Source: a bacterium
Lineage (GTDB): Bacteria; Patescibacteriota; Saccharimonadia; Saccharimonadales; UBA4665
DNA length: 64,000 nt
Assembly: GCA_021799595.1 (NCBI GenBank)
Contig: JAJZAF010000004.1
Coordinates: 1 to 64,000, forward strand
Direction of reading: 5' to 3'
This document shows positions 11,664-20,028 of this stretch, piece after piece. A program made the position numbers and the translations under genes. Under the pieces are notes generated by a model that was not told the origin of the DNA, ran no database searches, and saw nothing but the letters and a program-made list of their open reading frames with translations. Within the stretch, counting starts at the first letter, position 1, and each line of letters starts with the position of its first letter.

Positions 11664-11945
11664 AGACAAATAAAGGCTCGACAAACCTGACAGCATTCTG
11701 TACGGAGCTAACGATATTTCGCTTTCTCATCTGCACTAAGATCTTGGCATTTACTAAAGCCCTGCTCGATCTGAGCCTAACTCAGCTTCTGACAGATCCA
11801 AAGATGCAGACACTTATTCTTATTTAAGAGTAAACACTATGATGGTGACTCTGGGCTTCCTCGCAGGCTTAGCCAGTACAGGTGGCTTCGCGTGACAACC
11901 CAATACTCGACCCGACTTTGGTCTGGAGTTTGATTAGTGACTTTA

Positions 11946-12022
11946 TGGTGGGTGATGAGGGACTCGAACCCCCGACACCCTCGGTGTAAACGAGGTGCTC
12001 TAGCCAACTGAGCTAATCACCC
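11946..12022 (-). tRNA. tRNA-Val (anticodon TAC)
   Basis: This is a 77-nt cloverleaf on the minus strand. The acceptor is GGGTGAT/ATCACCC, the D stem GCTC/GAGC, the anticodon stem CCTCG/CGAGG with loop TTTACAC, and the T loop TTCGAGT. The anticodon TAC reads GTA/GTG valine codons. CCA is encoded. The 282-nt stretch upstream (11664-11945) shows nothing I can identify. Confidence 0.95.
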
Positions 12023-12036
12023 ATATGTTAAGAAGA

Positions 12037-12124
12037 TGGTGCGGACGAGAGGATTTGAACCTCCACAGGATTACTCCCACTACCACCTCAAGGTAGCGCG
12101 TCTACCGGGTTCCGCCACGTCCGC
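12037..12124 (-). tRNA. tRNA-Leu (anticodon GAG)
   Basis: This is an 88-nt class II tRNA with a long variable arm. The acceptor is GCGGACG/CGTCCGC, the anticodon stem CTACC/GGTAG with loop TTGAGGT, and the T loop TTCAAAT. CCA is encoded. It lies 14 bp from tRNA-Val and is probably co-transcribed with it. Confidence 0.95.
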
Positions 12125-12169
12125 TGGGAAGCCATCATATCTTAGCTAGTTTAGACTGAAAACTCAAGT

Positions 12170-13801
12170 CTAGCTCCTTGGCATGTGATCGTAAATATGA
12201 TCGAGACTGTAATCACTACGAAGCATGCCCTTTATATCGTCTAAAGAAGTACCAAATTTGACACCAGGATTGAGCGTACTATATGGATCAAAAATCTGTT
12301 TTACCTTTTGTAGCAGTGCGTACAACTCGCTGCCATACATAGATTCAAGATATGGCGTACGCAGTCGGCCATCACTACCTGTGCCACTAATAGTACCGTC
12401 AAGCTTGGTAACTAGCGCATGATATTCATTTAAAAAGCGAAAGGCTTTTTGGCGATCACCCACTTGAGTTAAATTCAGTTGTGGCTGTAAGCCAACGTTA
12501 CCAATGCCGACATGTCCCCAGAGAGCTGGTTTTACTCCGATACTCTCAAGTAAACCATACACTCCCTCTATATATTCTCGGAGCCGAGCCAGCGGTACTG
12601 ATCCATCAATCAATGGAGTTGCATGTTGTTGGCCTTCATTGTTGGCCAGAAGTATATTCGGAGCCTGTCTAAGTTTCCACAGTTGTTGCTGTTGTTCTGG
12701 TTCTGTCTCAACTTGTACAGCGGTAGCGTACTTCTCCAGGAATTTCAGAGCATGTTTAATAGCCTTTTTTAATGACCGGTCATTGTTATCGAATTCTATG
12801 AGTAAAATAAAGGGCGAAAATGGTGGTTTCATAATATCTTTCAGTTGGTTTGGGTTTAACTCGTTGACCTGCATTAAGGCATATTGATCAACCAGTTCAA
12901 CTGTACTCGGCAGCTCTTTCATAGTAACCAGCTCAATCATGGCCTGTTGAAGATATTCAACGCTATCGAAGCGCGCCATGATAAGGATAGTCTCGGGGCT
13001 ATACGGTACGATATTTAAAGACACTTCACTAATAAGGCCGAGGGTCCCTTCACTGCCTGCAATAAGAGCACTAAGATCAAAAGAACCATCACGTCTTTTA
13101 ATGTCTATGAGGTCGTAACCGGCATTATTGTAGCTGACACGGCGCTGCAGTTGCTCAATAAGATCGTGTTGCTCTTCAAGTAGCGTATCAATGGAGCGAT
13201 AAATCTCTCCTTCAAAAGTTGCCAAGCCTAATTTCTTATTCAACTCACGCTTACTGAGCCGGGTCGTTTCGATGACTTCACCATTTGCCAATACTACTCT
13301 AAGGCTCTTGATGTAGGCCCTGGTGTCGCCGTATTTTATAGATCTCTCTCCAACAATGTTTTCACCAATAGCACCCCCGACTGTCGAGTAATCGAGACTG
13401 GCAGGATATGGTGGTAAAAACTGGCCATGGGTATGGAGAGTCTGTTGCAGTTTGGCATAACCGATCCCCGGTTCAACCGTCACCGTGGCGTTCTTGGCAT
13501 CCATTTCTAAAATCCGGTTCATGTGTGCCGAGAACACAAGAAGAATACCGCTGCCGATGGCAGCTCCACACTGGCTAGCGCCTGCACCTCGAGCCGTAAT
13601 GGGAATATTGCGGCCACGTTCTGCCAGTTGCCAACTGAAACGAGCTGTTTTACGGATATCGTTTTCGTTGCGAGGATAGACAATAAGTGTCGGTGCAACT
13701 TGGAGTATACTGCCATCAGTTGCAAAGTAGCGCCGAGCATCAGTGGCCGTCATGACCTCGCCCACCAAGTGCTCCTGCAAGTAGTGTGCTACTTTACTCA
13801 T
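12170..13801 (-). CDS. FAD-linked oxidase / D-lactate dehydrogenase-like protein (GlcD family)
   Basis: This 543-aa protein has an N-terminal FAD-binding (PCMH, FAD_binding_4) domain with ITARGAGASQCGAAIGSGIL (about residues 71-90) and SLDYSTVGGAIGEN, and a C-terminal FAD-oxidase domain containing ALWGHVGIGNVGLQP and ending with FDPYSTLNPGVKFG. Family members oxidise 2-hydroxy acids such as D-lactate or glycolate; the exact substrate is not evident. The separate Fe-S partner of GlcDEF is not nearby. TACAAT (minus strand 13810-13815) lies 8 nt before the ATG, so the mRNA is likely leaderless. Confidence 0.85.
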   Translation of the reverse strand: MSKVAHYLQEHLVGEVMTATDARRYFATDGSILQVAPTLIVYPRNENDIRKTARFSWQLAERGRNIPITARGAGASQCGAAIGSGILLVFSAHMNRILEMDAKNATVTVEPGIGYAKLQQTLHTHGQFLPPYPASLDYSTVGGAIGENIVGERSIKYGDTRAYIKSLRVVLANGEVIETTRLSKRELNKKLGLATFEGEIYRSIDTLLEEQHDLIEQLQRRVSYNNAGYDLIDIKRRDGSFDLSALIAGSEGTLGLISEVSLNIVPYSPETILIMARFDSVEYLQQAMIELVTMKELPSTVELVDQYALMQVNELNPNQLKDIMKPPFSPFILLIEFDNNDRSLKKAIKHALKFLEKYATAVQVETEPEQQQQLWKLRQAPNILLANNEGQQHATPLIDGSVPLARLREYIEGVYGLLESIGVKPALWGHVGIGNVGLQPQLNLTQVGDRQKAFRFLNEYHALVTKLDGTISGTGSDGRLRTPYLESMYGSELYALLQKVKQIFDPYSTLNPGVKFGTSLDDIKGMLRSDYSLDHIYDHMPRS

Positions 13802-14317
13802 CTATATAGATTGTACCCTCCAATCAGAGATATATACCAGCTATGATACCACACATACTATGAGTGCTCACCGTGTGAAATTTCAAGAGAAACTAAGCAA
13901 AATTATCAATGCTTTAACAAACCTAACAACACTATATGGTTAAGTAGTTTACAGTGCTTATCACTTTTGTTGCATTATTTGCTATAGCGGATTTTAATAC
14001 ATCAGTATTGACAGATGTCATCTTCTTAGAGACGATAGGCTATTCTTGATATAAATCAGCAAAGTGACGTAGCGTGGTACAGCTCATAGAACAGCTCTCA
14101 ACCCACCAAATAGGTGGACATCCTCCACCTTGGTAGTGTATCCAGACGGAATCTCAAATCTAGAGGCAGGGTTGGTCAGCCAACGTCGGTCATCGAGGCC
14201 AAGGATACAGTGGAACGGTCACTGGGGAATTTTATTCTTCGTAGCATAGCATTAACAGTTGTTTATCGACAGAAGCTAGAAAATCTGTAGATTGCGTTGG
14301 TTCCAGTAACGTAACTC
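13802..14317. other. Gene-poor 516-bp gap with RNA-like hairpins
   Basis: No convincing protein gene is visible; a 27-codon frame at 13860 is too weak to call. A -35 TTGACA (14008-14013) with GACGAT 17 bp later (14031-14036) could drive a plus-strand RNA. Between 14105 and 14215 there is a 7-bp hairpin AGGTGGA-CATCC-TCCACCT (about 14111-14129) and a 5-bp hairpin GTTGG-TCAG-CCAAC. Two mutually exclusive long-range pairings (CCTTGG with CCAAGG, GTATCC with GGATAC) share the GG of the 3' arm. This could be a small RNA or the remains of an element. I do not recognise RNase P, SRP or 6S RNA in it. Confidence 0.35.
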
Positions 14318-14406
14318 TGGTGCGGATAAGAGGACTTGAACCTCCACGAGCATAAAGCTCACTGGCTCCTGAAGCCAGCGCGTCTACCTAATTCCGCCAC
14401 ATCCGC
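14318..14406 (-). tRNA. tRNA-Leu (anticodon CAG)
   Basis: This is an 89-nt class II tRNA with acceptor GCGGAT(G)/(T)ATCCGC, anticodon stem CTGGC/GCCAG with loop TTCAGGA, a variable arm GAGC-TTTAT-GCTC, and T loop TTCAAGT. CCA is encoded. It is the second leucine tRNA within 2.3 kb and is similar in its D-arm region to the GAG one. Confidence 0.95.
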
Positions 14407-14467
14407 ACGGAAAGGGGAGTAATGGCTTCCATATAGTATCTATTTTAGATCAGGAACTCAAGGTGGC

Positions 14468-16255
14468 TTAATCAGTTACTTTTGCCTGCCTGATTTCCCA
14501 GTTTTGTACGTCGTTAAACCGGTCAGCCGACGTAACGATCGGTCCATTTTCCAGTCCTGCCACTGAGCCGTGCGTCAAGTATAACAACCGGGGTTGATAC
14601 AGACCAAGTGCCGGCGCGGCTTGTTGCCAAGCTTGTAAGAAAGGCTGATACTCAATAACTCTGAGCGCCGGGTTAAGACGGGTGCGTCCTGCTTCCAATG
14701 ATGAGTCGGCTGTAGGGTTCTCAAATTGAGAAAAGTTCAAATCGTTAGCCACATTAATGCTTGCCTGGGAGCTAGCCCAGTAGACAAAGACGTCCGGATC
14801 AATACCGATAGATATACCATTTAAAAGTGCCTGGTATTGATGATATGTCACCGCATTTTGGAAATCGATTGGACTTAAATATTGCAGCGTAAGATTAACT
14901 CCGATTGATCGCCATTGTTTTTGTAGTAGATTACCAACAAGATGATTTTCGGAAGTATCAGCGGCAGTCAGCGTGAATGCTAACTGACTATTTTGTTTTT
15001 TTCTTAATCCATTTTTACCAACTACCCATCCGTCACTATTTAGAAGCTGAGCAGCATAGCTTGGGTTATAGCTGGCCTGAGCATATGTCGGATTATATGC
15101 TAACTGACCAGCCAGTAATGGTTCACGTACTAGTGGCGTTTTGTAACCTAAGTGTGCCACTATAGCCGGCACATTAGCGCCGCTCACTAACGCCTGTCGG
15201 ACCTGCTGATCAGCAAGTAGCCCGCTTGATACGTTAAAGAACACCATGTTGGCAGCTCGCAGTATTAGACTGTGAGCTACAATCCCAGATGTTATAGCTG
15301 GTATGTTGCTAGCGGATACGCCGGAAGTATCCATGGCCGTCAGTTGTCCGCTTAAAAAAGCCTGCTCGAGCTCGGTCTGGTTAGCGTAGACGTTAATAAT
15401 AAACTTGCTCAGTTTTGGTCGACCACTCGAGAAATGTGCAAACGGAGTAAGCGCAATAGTTGATTCTTCGTTATCAGGATTGCTCGTTGATGTAACTTGC
15501 AAACCCTGAAGACGAAACGGTCCTGAGCCAACCATATGGATAGTATTGAAATCTGCAGAACGAAGATTAGCTACTGGGATAGATTGGAGAATATGTTTCG
15601 GCAATATACCTGTTGTCAAACTATATGGAAAAGAAGCCAAGGGATCCGGCAATGTAAAGACGACGCTTAATGGATTTGGTGTCGTTATTTGTACTCCTTG
15701 CCAACTGTTCTGAAGTGGTGACAGGGCGTTAGGGTTCTGAATTAAGTGATAGGTAAAAGCAACATCACTACTGGTAAGTGGTGTGCCATCCTGCCAGGTA
15801 AGGTGCGGCTTCAAATGAATTGTATAGATTGTGCCGATACTATTTACGCTATAACTGGCTGCTAGCTCTGGTTGAAGATGACCATTATCGCTGTTTGTGA
15901 ATAGGCTGGCAAAGATTAAACGCGAAATGGTAGTGTCTGCCTCAGAAGCTGCATAAATAGGGTTAGCGTTACTAAAGCGGCCATAGACGCCTTCCGTGTA
16001 AATACCGCCTGGAATGGTAGCTAGCTTCTGGTAGTAAGTACTCAAACCGAAATTCTGAACAAGTACCCCAGCAATGAGTAGCAAAAACAGGCCTACCCAA
16101 CCAAAGACAAACCAACGCACTGATAAAAGATTGTCAAAGCGATTAAAGAAATGCTGCTCAAGGTGTTGCCCGGCGTTACTACCAAGTTTTTCTACCTGTT
16201 TCTGACTCCGTCCAACCCGCTGACGAAAACGACGGACTAGGTGAGCTGGCCGCAT
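14468..16255 (-). CDS. Membrane-anchored oligopeptide-type solute-binding protein (SBP_bac_5)
   Basis: This 595-aa protein has a basic N-terminal region, one membrane helix (about residues 50-70) and a large extracellular domain of the DppA/OppA type. Recognisable stretches are LAASYSVNSIGTIYTIHLKP, LTWQDGTPLTSSDVAFTYHL and the later NPSYAAQLLNSDGW. Such proteins normally deliver peptides or nickel to an ABC importer. Here there is no lipobox, no permease and no ATPase gene next to it, and the long N-terminal cytosolic tail (about 48 aa) is unusual. ATG 16255 is preferred over the adjacent TTG 16258. It follows secG by 13 nt. Confidence 0.8.
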   Translation of the reverse strand: MRPAHLVRRFRQRVGRSQKQVEKLGSNAGQHLEQHFFNRFDNLLSVRWFVFGWVGLFLLLIAGVLVQNFGLSTYYQKLATIPGGIYTEGVYGRFSNANPIYAASEADTTISRLIFASLFTNSDNGHLQPELAASYSVNSIGTIYTIHLKPHLTWQDGTPLTSSDVAFTYHLIQNPNALSPLQNSWQGVQITTPNPLSVVFTLPDPLASFPYSLTTGILPKHILQSIPVANLRSADFNTIHMVGSGPFRLQGLQVTSTSNPDNEESTIALTPFAHFSSGRPKLSKFIINVYANQTELEQAFLSGQLTAMDTSGVSASNIPAITSGIVAHSLILRAANMVFFNVSSGLLADQQVRQALVSGANVPAIVAHLGYKTPLVREPLLAGQLAYNPTYAQASYNPSYAAQLLNSDGWVVGKNGLRKKQNSQLAFTLTAADTSENHLVGNLLQKQWRSIGVNLTLQYLSPIDFQNAVTYHQYQALLNGISIGIDPDVFVYWASSQASINVANDLNFSQFENPTADSSLEAGRTRLNPALRVIEYQPFLQAWQQAAPALGLYQPRLLYLTHGSVAGLENGPIVTSADRFNDVQNWEIRQAKVTD

Positions 16256-16268
16256 CAAAACATTAACT

Positions 16269-16484
16269 CTATTTAATGAGCACGCTAAAAATTAACGACA
16301 AACTGAAAATTAATGCCAAAATAATGGTTAATTGGAAAATAGTTTTATCAGTGCCGCGTCGTGTCGTGTTAACCTCACCGGCACCGCCAAGACCGGCGCC
16401 CAGGCTAGCCCCTCGGGTTTGTACCAAAATGAGTATGGTCATTAAAACCATCGAGATAAGAATAAGATAATCAAAAATGCTCAT
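16269..16484 (-). CDS. secG: Preprotein translocase subunit SecG
   Basis: This 71-aa protein has two membrane helices (about 3-22 and 50-70) and the SecG loop LVQTRGASLGAGLGGAGE. It completes the SecYEG channel and assists ATP-driven export. The length is typical for the family. Its start overlaps the end of the YvlD-like gene by 14 nt. Confidence 0.92.
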   Translation of the reverse strand: MSIFDYLILISMVLMTILILVQTRGASLGAGLGGAGEVNTTRRGTDKTIFQLTIILALIFSLSLIFSVLIK

Positions 16485-16866
16485 GTGTACTCTTGGCGTC
16501 CTCTAAAATAGCAGTTACTAAATAGTTTACCAGGCCAATAACAATACCGGCAAATACAGCTGCCCAGAAATTCGTTATATGCAATGAATTATAGAGTTTA
16601 CTGGCTATGTAAACTATCAAGCCATTAATAATGATCATGAATAAGCCGAGACTTATAAGCAGCGCCGGTAGTGATAAAAAGATTAAGATAGGTTTAATGA
16701 TAATATTAATGATCGCTAGTACGAGGCCAGCAATAATGATAACTCCAGGGCTGCTCCCGTAACTGATACTCGTTGACAGCAGTGCCGCCGCAATCCATAG
16801 CCCAAGGCTACATACGAACCAGCGCATTAAAAAACGCTCTAAGAACTTGGGCTTATGACGATGCAT
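16471..16866 (-). CDS. YvlD/phage-holin-4-like membrane protein
   Basis: This 131-aa protein has four membrane helices and the repeated small-residue patterns of the phage_holin_4_2/YvlD family (AIINIIIKPILIFLSLPALL, NGLIVYIASKL). Function is not established; members occur widely and are not confined to phages. No phage genes lie nearby, so a holin role is unlikely. A TACAAT about 10 nt before the ATG suggests a very short or absent leader. It heads the yvlD-secG-SBP unit. Confidence 0.75.
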   Translation of the reverse strand: MHRHKPKFLERFLMRWFVCSLGLWIAAALLSTSISYGSSPGVIIIAGLVLAIINIIIKPILIFLSLPALLISLGLFMIIINGLIVYIASKLYNSLHITNFWAAVFAGIVIGLVNYLVTAILEDAKSTHEHF

Positions 16867-16897
16867 GACAGTAGGTATTGTAAATTAGCATAAGTAA

Positions 16898-18118
16898 TTA
16901 AGGCAACTTACTGCTTAAGACTTTTACGCCTGAATGAGTGATGAGAACGTCATCCTCAATTCGCACACCGATACTCTCTTCAGGAATATATATACCTGGC
17001 TCCACGGTCATTACCATACCTTCTTCCAGCGGCCGGTTATAGTCTCCGACATCATGAACGTCAAGCCCAAGAAAATGTGATGTAGCATGAGGATAATAAT
17101 ATCGAACATCTTTATGCGTTATCTTTTTAATAAGCCCAAGGCGTCTGAGTTGCTCACCCATTAATTGCTCTACCTGTTGTTCATAGTCATGTAGGTATAC
17201 CCCTGGTTTTAGTAAACCAAAAGTTTCTTTTTGAACGGTCTGAACAGCCATCAGGATTGCCTCTTGACGAGACGAGATAGATCCAATAGCAACCGTACGG
17301 GTAAGGTCTGCACTGTAGTGCTCAACCTCAGCGCCTACATCAATAACCACCAACATACCCGGGGTAATGTCACCGTCATTACTGACTTCGTGAAGCGTCA
17401 ATGCCCGTTGACCACCGGCTACAATTGGCACAAAACCATGTCCACTTGCACCACGTCTACGGAATTCTTTGGTAAGAGCTGCTTCAATTTCATATTCATG
17501 ACCAAACCGGCCGTGTTTGGCTTCTTTGGTAACACTTTTTATAGAGCTGGCAGTAATATCTATAGCCAGTTGGATGGTCGCTATTTCTTCCGGCTGTTTC
17601 ACCATCCGCATTGCAATAAGCTGAGAGCTAATGTCTTGTATTTTCAGGTTTGAACTATACGATTTCAAGCGGGCAGTGAATACTGCACGAGCGGGATTGG
17701 TATAAAAACCATAACGATCCACATAGGTCGGTAGTGCCGGTAGGGTTGCAACGTAGTTACTCTTCTTAAGGCAGCGAGCGAGATGCTGCCAGCCGTTTTT
17801 TTCAGGAAGCACTGTTTCAATACCAGAGCGTTTTGTCAGTTTGAGTGTATCGACATGACCATCAAATACTGCACGTGTGTCTGAACGATCTGACAATATA
17901 AGATATTCTTTATCCCCATCTAAAACAAGCATTACGTCGGGTTCATTAATACCAGTCAAATACCAAAAGCTAGAGTCTTGAGAGAAGGGATAGACATTAT
18001 CGCTATTGCGTTGCATTCGACCATTCGCCACTATAACGATAGGAGCATCTGTCTTACTCAATTTTCTCAAACGCTCGCGATTATGACGGAAGAATTTACT
18101 ACTAAAGTATGTGCCCAT
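16898..18118 (-). CDS. M24B metallopeptidase, Xaa-Pro aminopeptidase-like
   Basis: This 406-aa enzyme removes N-terminal residues ahead of proline in related proteins. It has an N-terminal creatinase-like domain (FSQDSSFWYLTGINEPDVML) and a C-terminal pita-bread domain. Dinuclear metal ligands are visible in VIDVGAEVEHYSADLTRT, in HATSHFLGLDVHD, in MTVEPGIYI and in GVRIEDDVLI. The length is close to PepP of other bacteria. It is separated by 54 bp from an upstream orphan gene and by 31 bp from the downstream YvlD-like gene. Confidence 0.9.
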   Translation of the reverse strand: MGTYFSSKFFRHNRERLRKLSKTDAPIVIVANGRMQRNSDNVYPFSQDSSFWYLTGINEPDVMLVLDGDKEYLILSDRSDTRAVFDGHVDTLKLTKRSGIETVLPEKNGWQHLARCLKKSNYVATLPALPTYVDRYGFYTNPARAVFTARLKSYSSNLKIQDISSQLIAMRMVKQPEEIATIQLAIDITASSIKSVTKEAKHGRFGHEYEIEAALTKEFRRRGASGHGFVPIVAGGQRALTLHEVSNDGDITPGMLVVIDVGAEVEHYSADLTRTVAIGSISSRQEAILMAVQTVQKETFGLLKPGVYLHDYEQQVEQLMGEQLRRLGLIKKITHKDVRYYYPHATSHFLGLDVHDVGDYNRPLEEGMVMTVEPGIYIPEESIGVRIEDDVLITHSGVKVLSSKLP

Positions 18119-18172
18119 ACAAAAACTCTTACTGCTACATACTGTATCACTACTGGAACCAAGATAAGAAAA

Positions 18173-18571
18173 TTAGGGTTCAATATGAAACGCAACCTCA
18201 TCACTGTTAACGTGATAGTAATATGGTAATTTGGGAGGCCACAGACTAGCCCTTGTTCGGACCAGTATCCGAACCGATTCTAAACCTATGCCTGGCCAAG
18301 CTTCTTTTACCTCACCTTCTACACCAGTTACGTCACGAGGTTTAGGTCGTAAAGTGTCAGGATACGTTTGGCGAAGGCTCCGTACAGCAAAACCTCCTTC
18401 TAGGTGTATTTTGCTTCCGGCAAGACCTAGACTGGCGATTTTTTGACGAGCATTGAGTATTTTGCTCCAGCCTTTGTTTGGATCAGACCAAATATACGTC
18501 GTGAGGGTATAATTATCCCAACCACCTGCCGGAACTTGTGTAAAGTCCTCACCTGACGAATACCTATTCAT
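18173..18571 (-). CDS. Orphan 132-aa protein
   Basis: This soluble, slightly basic protein with several aromatic and proline-rich stretches (FTQVPAGGWDNYTLTTYIW, LWPPKLPYYYHVNSDEVAF) shows no signal peptide or membrane helix. I do not recognise it. ATG 18571 is chosen because TATAAT (minus strand 18581-18586) lies 9 nt upstream; an alternative GTG at 18592 would lie inside the promoter. Confidence 0.5.
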   Translation of the reverse strand: MNRYSSGEDFTQVPAGGWDNYTLTTYIWSDPNKGWSKILNARQKIASLGLAGSKIHLEGGFAVRSLRQTYPDTLRPKPRDVTGVEGEVKEAWPGIGLESVRILVRTRASLWPPKLPYYYHVNSDEVAFHIEP

Positions 18572-18642
18572 AGACGCGATATTATATAACACTTCTGTTA
18601 ATTAATCAATGTACTGTATACCGACACTGTGTAAGTGTGCGA

Positions 18643-19971
18643 TTAGGCATTGTGACGAGAATTGTGACGACGTTTTAAAATGATGTAATATTCCTCGCGT
18701 TCACCAAGCCAAAAGCTAATTGCCATCAGTATGAGAACAAGATAGACCGGCCAGAAAAATCGAGTGAGGACGTCAAGTAAATTATTGGTTTTAACTGGAC
18801 CAATAATAGGTAATGTAAAATTATTATTCCTAACAATCTCAGGTAGTTGGAGTATGTCTGTGGTACCAGTACTATCTGAAGCTTGGACCTTAACTGTATA
18901 CAATCTCTGACGAGCATCAGTCAGTCTGTAAACATGAAGTGCACTAAAAGTCCCTGTCGTTGATCGAGCAATGGTAGAGGTAGTACCGTCACCCCAAACT
19001 ACAGTCACGGCATAGGGTGCAGTACCGTTCTCGATGATTAGTGGCAACGTAAAAATTTGACCTGAAGCTAATACTCGATAGATATAGTTAGTTGTTATGA
19101 GGAAAGGGCCAGCTGGAGTTGACGGCTGTAACGGCGCTACCTGCGCCGTAACATATATCTGAAAACTTGGCAGAGTTAGTAATTCCCCCGACGGCGTTAC
19201 GGCTGAGACATAAACCACATGGTAGCCGTTAGCTAAGGGCTGATCTAGTGTACAACTCCAGACACCACTTGCATTCGCATAAGTACGGCATGGTATAGAG
19301 GGAGAGTGAAAAGTTATTGTAACCAAAGCATTGGGTGGAGCAATACCGCGTTCGGTTACATATGGACTGACATGAGCAATAACACCAGGCTTAAATGGAA
19401 CATTGTCCTGACTGATAACTGCCAGAATAGCAGGTGTAGTTGATGTGGTTGACGTCGGTGGTGGAGTTATCGAGTGATCTAACCATAGTGTTATGGACGA
19501 AGACGGTGGACCAGCCTGATTAGTAATATTGTAAACTTGGGCAACGAGCACATTGCTACCATAAACAAGGTCAATAGATAAAGAATAGATCGTCTGGCCG
19601 TTGCCGCAGTTGGCGACACCGCTAATAGTGTTATTGTCTAATAGCTCCACATATGTATTGGCCGTACAGTCACCGCTGACTGTTACCGGATTAGTAGTAA
19701 AATGTGTCTGGTCGGCCGGTGATATTATAGTGGCTGCCGGCGGTATTGGAGCAGGCACTTCCGCCGTAACGGTATAGGAATCGCTATAAACACGAAAGGT
19801 TAAGCCGGCTAATAACACACCGATGCAAAGCAACAACCAAGCCGTGGTAGGATGAACGAAGATTCTTGCATGTAAGGGACGGGCTGATTTCTTTGACCAG
19901 TTGTCAATGTAAGCAGGTTCTTGGTACTTATGGAGTCGTATTTTCAATGTTTTTATGTTTAGACTATGCAA
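18643..19971 (-). CDS. Surface protein with two membrane anchors and Ig/PKD-like domains
   Basis: This 442-aa protein has an N-terminal membrane helix (about residues 45-65), a roughly 330-residue extracellular part and a C-terminal helix (about 400-425) followed by a basic tail. The outer part has Ig-like beta modules: one begins TIISPADQTHFTTNPVTVSG, and the last is PKD-like (VVWGDGTTSTI with HVYRLTD). A Thr/Ser/Pro linker lies between them. The only plausible start is TTG 19971, close behind a TATATA/TATACT box. It could be an adhesin or envelope structural protein; no enzymatic motif is visible. Confidence 0.65.
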   Translation of the reverse strand: MHSLNIKTLKIRLHKYQEPAYIDNWSKKSARPLHARIFVHPTTAWLLLCIGVLLAGLTFRVYSDSYTVTAEVPAPIPPAATIISPADQTHFTTNPVTVSGDCTANTYVELLDNNTISGVANCGNGQTIYSLSIDLVYGSNVLVAQVYNITNQAGPPSSSITLWLDHSITPPPTSTTSTTPAILAVISQDNVPFKPGVIAHVSPYVTERGIAPPNALVTITFHSPSIPCRTYANASGVWSCTLDQPLANGYHVVYVSAVTPSGELLTLPSFQIYVTAQVAPLQPSTPAGPFLITTNYIYRVLASGQIFTLPLIIENGTAPYAVTVVWGDGTTSTIARSTTGTFSALHVYRLTDARQRLYTVKVQASDSTGTTDILQLPEIVRNNNFTLPIIGPVKTNNLLDVLTRFFWPVYLVLILMAISFWLGEREEYYIILKRRHNSRHNA

Positions 19972-20028
19972 GTATAGTATATAGCACCTGGACTTCGGCG
20001 CAAGTGCCCTAATAAAACCAAAATATCC

